Of a stretch of DNA of 12,503 nt, positions 7,213 to 12,503 are shown piece after piece. The translations under genes and the position numbers were made by a program. The notes under the pieces were generated by a model. The model was not told the origin of the DNA, did no database searches, and was given only the letters and a program-made list of their open reading frames with translations. Position 1 is the first letter of the stretch; each line of letters starts with the position of its first letter. This DNA comes from Govanella sp037189785 (GTDB taxonomy: Bacteria; Pseudomonadota; Alphaproteobacteria; Sphingomonadales; Govanellaceae). Location of the stretch: positions 1 through 12,503 of the forward strand of contig JBBCIP010000043.1 of NCBI GenBank assembly GCA_037189785.1, in the 5' to 3' direction.

Positions 7213-8637
7213 GTGCCGGATCCTGACAAAGCTGTACATTCGCTGTCCCAGACTGTTGGCGACGCCGGCGGATCAAATAAGACGCCATCCGACCCCTTGT
7301 CTCTATCAGACGGGGCGAAGGACAACGATCTTTATGCCTGGTATGTGGTTGGCGTGCTTATGCTGGCCTATATCTTTTCTTATGTCGATCGCACCATTCT
7401 GACCTTATTGGTGGGGCCCATCCGCGCTGATCTGAATATCAGTGACACCCAGGTCAGCCTATTACATGGCTTGGCATTTGCTATATTTTACACGGCTTTG
7501 GGGTTGCCATTGGGGCGCTTGGCGGATCGAACCAATCGCGTCCGTTTGATTTCTATCGGTGTTATTGTTTGGAGCGTGATGACGGCGATATGCGGATTGG
7601 CTCGCAATTTCTGGCAATTGTTTTTGGCGCGTGTTGGCGTTGGTGTGGGGGAGGCGGCGTTGTCTCCGGCCGCCTATTCAATCATCACCGATTATTTTCG
7701 CCCGGAAAAGCTATCGCGGGCGTTGAGTGTTTATGTGTTGGGCAGTTATCTCGGCATGGGCGTCGCGTTTATGCTGGGCGGGGTGATCACTGCAGCCATT
7801 GCCTCGATGCCGCCGTTGGATTTACCGGTACTCGGGGACGTGCGCGGTTGGCAAATCGCCTTCTTCCTGGTCGGTATTCCCGGAATTTTGGTGGCGTGGT
7901 GGGTCGCAACGCTTAAAGAACCCCCGCGGCGCGGTAAGAAAATGACCGAAGGTGCTGCAGCTGTTCCCCTGAAAGATGTCTGGGCGTTTCTGAAAGCGAA
8001 TGCCGCCACGTTCAGTTGCCATCTGTTAGGCTTTGGATTTTTAGCGTTGCTGGTCAACGGTGCAGCGTTGTGGACGCCGACATTCTTCGAAAGAACATAT
8101 GGTTGGTCGGTTCCCCATGCCGGGCTGGTGTATGGCGCTTTGATTTTCGTATTTGGTGGATTTGGGGTTTATTCTGGGGGGTGGATTGCTGATCGATACG
8201 ACCGCACTGGTGCGGCTGGGGGGCCGTTCTTTGCTGCTGCCGTTGGGGCGGGTTTGGCGATTGTACCATCGACATTGATGCCGTTGATGTCGTCTGATTG
8301 GGCGGCTTTGGTGTTATTGGCGCCGACAATTTTCTTTGGCAGCCTACCTTTCGGACTGGCCGTATCCTCCATTCAACAGATTACGCCCAATGAAATGCGT
8401 GGGCAAATTTCGGCGATTTATTTGTTCATTGTCAATTTGTTGGGAATCGGGCTGGGGCCGACGGTGATTGCTTTGATCACAGACTACGGTTTTGGCAATG
8501 ATATGGATTTGCGCTACTCAATGGCCATTGTCGGCGGCATTGCGGCAACGATTGCGGCCACATGTCTTGGGTTCGGGCTAAAACACTTCCGGAAAAGCTT
8601 GTCGGCTGCCTCCCAAAATCGAAGCGTGTCGCCATAG
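7213..8637 (+). CDS. Spinster-type MFS transporter
   Basis: A 474-residue inner-membrane transporter of the major facilitator superfamily with about 12 hydrophobic segments; the first is at about 42-66. Family marks are YVDRTIL at 57-63, the loop 2-3 motif GRLADRTNRVRL at 101-112, ARVGVGVGEAALSPAAYSI at 139-157 (typical of the Spinster branch), a central basic loop at 235-255, and TPNEMRGQISA at 391-401. Translation starts at GTG (7213), supported by AGAGAGGGG ending three bases before it; no ATG in this frame near here is as well placed. The N-terminal 38 residues are polar and poorly typical. It lies 11 bases upstream of pepQ on the same strand, so the two are almost certainly cotranscribed. 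It is likely to import the compound brought in by the divergently encoded receptor, although export cannot be excluded. Confidence 0.93.
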   Translation: MPDPDKAVHSLSQTVGDAGGSNKTPSDPLSLSDGAKDNDLYAWYVVGVLMLAYIFSYVDRTILTLLVGPIRADLNISDTQVSLLHGLAFAIFYTALGLPLGRLADRTNRVRLISIGVIVWSVMTAICGLARNFWQLFLARVGVGVGEAALSPAAYSIITDYFRPEKLSRALSVYVLGSYLGMGVAFMLGGVITAAIASMPPLDLPVLGDVRGWQIAFFLVGIPGILVAWWVATLKEPPRRGKKMTEGAAAVPLKDVWAFLKANAATFSCHLLGFGFLALLVNGAALWTPTFFERTYGWSVPHAGLVYGALIFVFGGFGVYSGGWIADRYDRTGAAGGPFFAAAVGAGLAIVPSTLMPLMSSDWAALVLLAPTIFFGSLPFGLAVSSIQQITPNEMRGQISAIYLFIVNLLGIGLGPTVIALITDYGFGNDMDLRYSMAIVGGIAATIAATCLGFGLKHFRKSLSAASQNRSVSP

Positions 8638-8638
8638 C

Positions 8639-8644
8639 AGGAGG
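8639..8644 (+). promoter_or_regulatory. Strong ribosome binding site fixing the pepQ start
   Basis: AGGAGG sits four bases before the ATG at 8649-8651, two bases after the transporter stop (TAG 8635-8637). It decides against the in-frame upstream ATG at 8562, which would overlap the transporter gene by 76 bases. Confidence 0.85.
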
Positions 8645-8648
8645 TAGG

Positions 8649-9971
8649 ATGGATTCGATTTACGCGTTATATCGTGAGCATTTAAATACGGTCCACTGTT
8701 TGTGGGACCGGGAACTGGCGCGCTGCGGTTATGACGCCGCCGTTATTTTTTCTGGATCACCGCAGCCGATACTGTTTGACGATAAATATTATCCGTTCAA
8801 GATCAATCCTCATTTTCAACAAATCATTCCGTTATTGCAGCCTATCCATTCGGCATTGGTGTTGCGTGTTGGCGAAAAACCATGCTTGTGGTTTTTTGAT
8901 CCGGTCGATCATTGGGAATCCAGCGAAAACATTGTTGCAGACTATTGGGCGTCTCATCTTGAGATCGTGAAATTTGGTGATAAATCTGAACTACAGACGT
9001 TAACGTCATTGTTGCCGCACGGAACAACTTGGATAGGTGACCGGCCGGCATTTGCCATGCCTGATCACTGGTCACTTAATCCCGCCGACCTCCTAAATGC
9101 TGTTGCCTATGCTCGCGCGATCAAAACGGCTTATGAGCAGCAGCAATTACGGGGGGCTGCGTCCCGGGCGGTTAAGGGTCATAAAGCTGCGGAGAAAGCA
9201 TTTCGTAAGGGCGGTTCCGAATTTGAAATCCATATGGATTATCTCGCAGCAAGCCAGCATACGGAAAATGAACTGCCCTATCAGTCGATCATTTGTCTGA
9301 ATGAGCATGCAGCCTGCTTGCACTATCGGAACAAGGTCAGGCAGCGTGTCGACTCGGTGCAACGACGATCATTGTTGATTGATGCCGGAGCTCTTCACAA
9401 TGGCTATATTGCAGATGTTACACGAACCTATGCGCAGGCGCCCGGAATATTTGCTGATTTGGTTGATGCGGTCGATCGTATGCAACTCTCTATTATCGAT
9501 ACTGTACGCCCGGGAATAGATTATGTCGATTTGAATTATAAAGCTCATATCAGCCTTGCTCATATCCTGAACGATATGCAGTTGGTGGATATGGAGCCGG
9601 AAGACATGGTCGTATCCGGTGTGAGCGGTACGTTTTTTCCTCATGGGCTAGGTCATTTCATCGGTGTGCAAGTCCATGATGTGGGTGGGCATTTCGCATC
9701 CCCACAAGGTGATCTGCGAATGCCGCCAAAAGAATTTCCGTATTTGCGATTAACCAGGGTGCTGGAAGCGGGTCATGCCCTAACCATCGAGCCGGGACTT
9801 TATTTTATTCCGTCCCTGTTACAAGGATTAAGGGAAAGGTTGGAAAGTCGCTTTATCAATTGGCCCAATATCGAGAAATTAGTGCCCTACGGCGGTGTTC
9901 GGATCGAAGACAATATCATTGTTGCTGATGAGGGTGTTGAGAACATGACCCGCTTGGCTTTTGCGGCATGA
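8649..9971 (+). CDS. pepQ: Xaa-Pro dipeptidase (prolidase) PepQ
   Basis: Cytoplasmic M24-family metallopeptidase that cleaves dipeptides with C-terminal proline; close relatives (OPAA) also hydrolyse some organophosphates. At 440 residues it matches the E. coli PepQ/OPAA length of about 440, and it resembles E. coli PepQ along its whole length, from the N-terminus (MDSIYALYREHL) and the FDDKYYPFKINP region to the C-terminal NWPNIEKL, GGVRIEDN and VENMTR. The pita-bread fold carries all five dinuclear metal ligands: D245 (LLIDAG), D256 (IADVTRT), H336 (PHGLGH), E381 (TIEPG) and E420 (RIED). It should therefore be active. It is the second gene of a two-gene operon behind the MFS transporter and ends in a strong hairpin. 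A prolidase here suggests that the imported compound or one of its breakdown products contains an Xaa-Pro bond, or that the enzyme acts on a related imide. That link is inference. Confidence 0.97.
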   Translation: MDSIYALYREHLNTVHCLWDRELARCGYDAAVIFSGSPQPILFDDKYYPFKINPHFQQIIPLLQPIHSALVLRVGEKPCLWFFDPVDHWESSENIVADYWASHLEIVKFGDKSELQTLTSLLPHGTTWIGDRPAFAMPDHWSLNPADLLNAVAYARAIKTAYEQQQLRGAASRAVKGHKAAEKAFRKGGSEFEIHMDYLAASQHTENELPYQSIICLNEHAACLHYRNKVRQRVDSVQRRSLLIDAGALHNGYIADVTRTYAQAPGIFADLVDAVDRMQLSIIDTVRPGIDYVDLNYKAHISLAHILNDMQLVDMEPEDMVVSGVSGTFFPHGLGHFIGVQVHDVGGHFASPQGDLRMPPKEFPYLRLTRVLEAGHALTIEPGLYFIPSLLQGLRERLESRFINWPNIEKLVPYGGVRIEDNIIVADEGVENMTRLAFAA

Positions 9972-9973
9972 TT

Positions 9974-10006
9974 AAAATGATGGGCGTGGTGAGCGCCCAT
10001 CATTTT
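9974..10006. terminator. Bidirectional intrinsic terminator between pepQ and the racemase gene
   Basis: AAAATGATGGGCG at 9974-9986 and CGCCCATCATTTT at 9994-10006 form a perfect 13-bp stem with a 7-base loop (TGGTGAG). The A-run on one arm and T-run on the other allow it to act on both strands. It fills most of the 44-base gap between two convergent genes, three bases after the pepQ stop. Confidence 0.85.
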
Positions 10007-10015
10007 GAGCGGGAG

Positions 10016-10825
10016 TTACTGTTTCTTTTTAAAGCGATCCTTGTTGAAGCTTGGTAGAATACCGCCTTGATTCTCAGTTCCTATCAAACCTTGCATCCCG
10101 ATGAACGTCTTTTCGGGTGGGAAGTCATAGGCTTTTTTACTATGACGCAAATTGCATAATACAGAGGATGCTGCGGTTAAGACGGTAATTGGGACAGCAT
10201 CTATCACTGGAATATAGACCCCGAATTTGTTCTCGAGGGCAATTTCCATCTTCCGATCAACGTCCTGGAAACAGCCACAGCCAAGAACAATGGTGTCTGC
10301 ATGATCATTTTCGACGGCGGCCGTGGCTTTGTCCATCAAAGTTTTAAAGGTATTTTCAAAGTTGTGATCAATCGCCAGAACAGGAATTCCGGTCGGGCGA
10401 ACCGACGCCAGTTTGTGGCTGATTCCATAGAGTAGCGCATGATGTTCATAGGTTGATCGGCGCCGCTCCTTGGTCGGTAGAACGCTGAATTTATGACCAA
10501 ACATACAAGCATAATGCATAGCCGTTTCGCCGATGCCAAACACTGGGATCGAAACAGCTTCACGTGTTTGCAGAAGCGCAGGATCGCCCATGCAGATAAT
10601 GACGATGGCGTCGGCATCTGTTTCCCGTTCGACACGGATCGCTTCTATGACGGTGGCGGGGCCGGCCAAAAGCTCATCAAATTCGCTTTCGATCGATGCC
10701 GGGCCATGTTCGATCCAAGATTCTGTGATCGTCAGTGTCGGGAATGTCTCGGCAAAGCGTAGCCTTAGGCTTTCAGCAAATTGGAATTTGGTAACAGTCG
10801 GTATAATAAGATGGATACGGGGCAT
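10016..10825 (-). CDS. Asp/Glu/hydantoin racemase-family protein
   Basis: A 269-residue cytosolic enzyme of the Asp/Glu/hydantoin racemase superfamily, cofactor-independent enzymes using two cysteines for proton transfer. Both are in the expected places: C78 in AIVIICMGDPALLQTRE (73-89) and C183 in DTIVLGCGCFQDV (177-189). Between them are IPVFGIGETAMHYA (93-106) and HKFSVLPT (111-118), family core strands. IPVIDAVP (205-212) follows. It fits hydantoin or allantoin racemase better than glutamate racemase. Relatives are usually about 220-250 residues; here a basic tail follows about residue 235 (ends RFKKKQ). The ATG at 10825 has AGGAAAG eight bases upstream. It lies 68 bases downstream of the unknown AT-rich gene on the same strand, without a clear terminator between them, and converges on pepQ. 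In a hyuAB locus it would supply the enantiomer that the hydrolase accepts. The true substrate is unproven. Confidence 0.88.
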   Translation of the reverse strand: MPRIHLIIPTVTKFQFAESLRLRFAETFPTLTITESWIEHGPASIESEFDELLAGPATVIEAIRVERETDADAIVIICMGDPALLQTREAVSIPVFGIGETAMHYACMFGHKFSVLPTKERRRSTYEHHALLYGISHKLASVRPTGIPVLAIDHNFENTFKTLMDKATAAVENDHADTIVLGCGCFQDVDRKMEIALENKFGVYIPVIDAVPITVLTAASSVLCNLRHSKKAYDFPPEKTFIGMQGLIGTENQGGILPSFNKDRFKKKQ

Positions 10826-10893
10826 AATTAAGCTTTCCTATCAAAAATCCTGTGTCGTGGTGCAGCTAAGCTGATCCTAGCGGCGATACGCGC
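10826..10893 (-). promoter_or_regulatory. Short spacer upstream of the racemase gene with an 11-base palindrome
   Basis: The 68 bases between the unknown gene and the racemase gene hold CAGCTAAGCTG (10863-10873), an 11-base palindrome with one central base. They also hold an imperfect GGCGATA/TATCGTC pair at 10882-10888 and beyond. A T-run (ATTTTT on the minus strand) occurs nearer the racemase start, but there is no clean terminator hairpin. I see no clear -35/-10 pair. Readthrough from the upstream gene is possible. Confidence 0.3.
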
Positions 10894-12465
10894 TTAATTA
10901 TCGTCGCGATAGAAAGAGTCTGTGCCGTTGTTTTGAGCGTCTTTAAAGCTATTGGACGGATTGGTGTAATTGATCAATTTCCCTCCTTTATAGTTCTTAG
11001 ATGTCGCTTTGGCCTCTTCCACGCGCGCTAAAGATACAGCATAGGTCGATGGGAGTATATGGGAGATCCGGAAGAAGATATTCTTATCATAACGATATTT
11101 GTAGTTGTTATCGGTCTCGAACTGGTCTGGGAATTTAACCGGACTATGGTAAGTGACCGCTGGTGCGTTGTCACCTTCATATAGCATACCGCAGAGTTTC
11201 GATTTTTCGCGGTGGGTATCAAATTCCTGCGAGAGATTTCCCAATTGGTCTATATTAATATTAACTAGGTCTGTTGATTCGAGTGACGGTAGACCGTGCG
11301 CTGGCACATTCGTACAAATTTTATTCTGAACGTTTTTAATATACGCGAGCCCGCTGTCGTTCAAAAACGAATAGGTTTTCTGCTCAAATGTTACTTTGCC
11401 GCGATTAGACATGGGAGGATGTGAGGCAGCATAGAGTAAGATAAGTTTTGAAATGTCACAGGCTTTGAACGCCGTGAAGAATGCCTCATCGTCTTCACCG
11501 AGCAAATCGTCCGGAATCCCCGGTACTTTAAATTTAGGGGCGTCTTTTGAATATATGCTGTAACATTCATAGACCGTGCATGGGGTGTTTTTCTCATCTT
11601 CGTTAGGGTTGTCTTTTAGGGTGTAGGTTCCATTCATTGGATCGGGTTGATAAAAGATTATTTTGGATTCGAAACTACAAATTTCCATATTTTCTAGTGG
11701 TTCATTCTTTTTCAGAAGAGCCTCATTCTCTTTCTCAGAAAATTGCATGGAGACTGAAGACTTTTTTGTTTTAAGCCGATTAAGGATAATAATGATTGGA
11801 CGCTTTTGACTGCACTCATAACTGAGAAGCAGGCGCATGGCTGAATAGATAGGTAGCACCGGCACCTGTATAGTATCCGTGGAAAAGAGCGCTTTGCACT
11901 CCTTGAACTCTTCTAAAACTTGATTTAGAATATATTTTTTATCTTCTCCACCAATTCTGTCAGCTATTTCACGCATATATTGAACGCAAAGATCGCCTAA
12001 TTTCTTTTTGTAAGTTCCACGAATTTTATCATTTTTGAACGGGTTATTCTGCTCATCACCCAGTGATATCCCATAGCGATCATATAACATTTTCCGCGTT
12101 CGGGTCAGTGTTTTGCATAAGCCCAGATAAAGATAGTGATCATCTTCAGTTTCACTATATTTGGGATCAGGCTTAATAGTGACTTTAGCTTTCTTACAGA
12201 AAGAAGCAAAAGACGGATGGTTTTTTTGTAGATCTTCGTAGAATTTATCGATTTTATCGATATTATAGAGAGGGGAGTCTTGGTTTTGTTTTTTTGATGC
12301 GCCTTCGCTAACATCCGATTTGGTTGAACTTTTTTCCTCTTTGAATTCTTTGACTTTTGAACAGTATGATCGTGCTTGTTCCTGAACTATTTTGGATTCA
12401 CTTTTTAATTCATTGAATATCGGGATAATTTTTTTGTGCATATCCAAAATAAATGATGGTCGCAT
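10894..12465 (-). CDS. Large AT-rich protein of unknown family
   Basis: From the ATG at 12465 this encodes 523 residues that I do not recognise. It is rich in Lys, Asp, Glu and Asn, with no transmembrane segment. Residues 18-45 are charged and could form a helix or coiled coil (NELKSESKIVQEQARSY), followed by a disordered-looking Ser/Lys/Gln stretch (46-64). The middle has alternating hydrophobic strands, for example VPVLPIYSAMRLLLSYE (201-217), RPIIIILNRL (222-231) and LILLYAASHPP (341-351). The C-terminal 35 residues are polar and probably flexible. Twelve or so cysteines are scattered without a zinc-finger pattern. The start is uncertain: no good ribosome binding site precedes this ATG, and the frame stays open upstream through 12501, so the gene may begin outside the window. 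The base composition is much more AT-rich than that of its neighbours, which suggests transfer from elsewhere. The long, sustained frame with normal protein composition argues for a real gene. No function is assigned. Confidence 0.8.
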   Translation of the reverse strand: MRPSFILDMHKKIIPIFNELKSESKIVQEQARSYCSKVKEFKEEKSSTKSDVSEGASKKQNQDSPLYNIDKIDKFYEDLQKNHPSFASFCKKAKVTIKPDPKYSETEDDHYLYLGLCKTLTRTRKMLYDRYGISLGDEQNNPFKNDKIRGTYKKKLGDLCVQYMREIADRIGGEDKKYILNQVLEEFKECKALFSTDTIQVPVLPIYSAMRLLLSYECSQKRPIIIILNRLKTKKSSVSMQFSEKENEALLKKNEPLENMEICSFESKIIFYQPDPMNGTYTLKDNPNEDEKNTPCTVYECYSIYSKDAPKFKVPGIPDDLLGEDDEAFFTAFKACDISKLILLYAASHPPMSNRGKVTFEQKTYSFLNDSGLAYIKNVQNKICTNVPAHGLPSLESTDLVNINIDQLGNLSQEFDTHREKSKLCGMLYEGDNAPAVTYHSPVKFPDQFETDNNYKYRYDKNIFFRISHILPSTYAVSLARVEEAKATSKNYKGGKLINYTNPSNSFKDAQNNGTDSFYRDDN

Positions 12466-12503
12466 TTCGCAAGCTGCGTCACCTATTACAGGATCAAGGC
12501 GAT

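Noticed and set aside
8562..8648. Upstream ATG giving a 469-residue PepQ
   Set aside because: It would overlap the transporter gene by 76 bases. The ATG at 8649 has a strong AGGAGG site and gives exactly the length and N-terminus seen in E. coli PepQ.

Overview
The window looks like part of a chromosome from a free-living Gram-negative bacterium, most likely an alphaproteobacterium. A TonB-dependent outer-membrane receptor with a signal peptide implies an outer membrane. Its pairing with a Spinster-type MFS transporter and catabolic enzymes is a layout common in marine alphaproteobacteria and sphingomonads. The genus cannot be read from the sequence. Most of the window has intermediate to moderately high G+C (34 of 60 in a hand-counted sample, 2461-2520); the last 1.6 kb is clearly more AT-rich (22 of 60 in 12121-12180).

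Layout: (1) Positions 1-3826, minus strand: an ATP-dependent hydantoinase/oxoprolinase-type enzyme, hyuA then hyuB, with 8-base overlapping reading frames, followed after 12 bases by the first 19 codons of another gene cut by the window edge. (2) 3993-4595, minus: an XRE helix-turn-helix regulator with a C-terminal cupin sensor domain, just upstream of hyuA. The 166-base gap before hyuA carries a 9-base direct repeat and a 10-base palindrome. (3) 4755-6974, minus: a TonB-dependent receptor, closed by a good intrinsic terminator. (4) 6975-7212: a divergent promoter region. (5) 7213-9971, plus: a Spinster-type MFS transporter and a complete Xaa-Pro dipeptidase (pepQ), 11 bases apart, ending in a 13-bp hairpin shared with the convergent gene. 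(6) 10016-10825, minus: an Asp/Glu/hydantoin racemase-family protein with both expected catalytic cysteines. (7) 10894 to the right edge, minus: a large AT-rich ORF of no recognisable family.

Taken together, regions 1-6 read as one uptake-and-degradation locus. The receptor would take a compound across the outer membrane and the MFS protein across the inner membrane. PepQ would cut an Xaa-Pro dipeptide bond, the racemase would interconvert enantiomers, and HyuAB would open a cyclic amide (hydantoin, 5-oxoproline or another lactam) at the cost of ATP. The XRE-cupin protein is the natural candidate for the substrate-responsive regulator. The substrate is inferred from gene families and not proven. 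The combination suggests cyclic-amide or proline-containing peptide compounds.

No tRNA, rRNA, CRISPR array, insertion sequence or transposase was recognised. No gene-free stretch exceeds 300 bases; the longest is the 238-base divergent region. The most novel item is the unknown AT-rich protein at the right end, whose reading frame stays open to the window edge.
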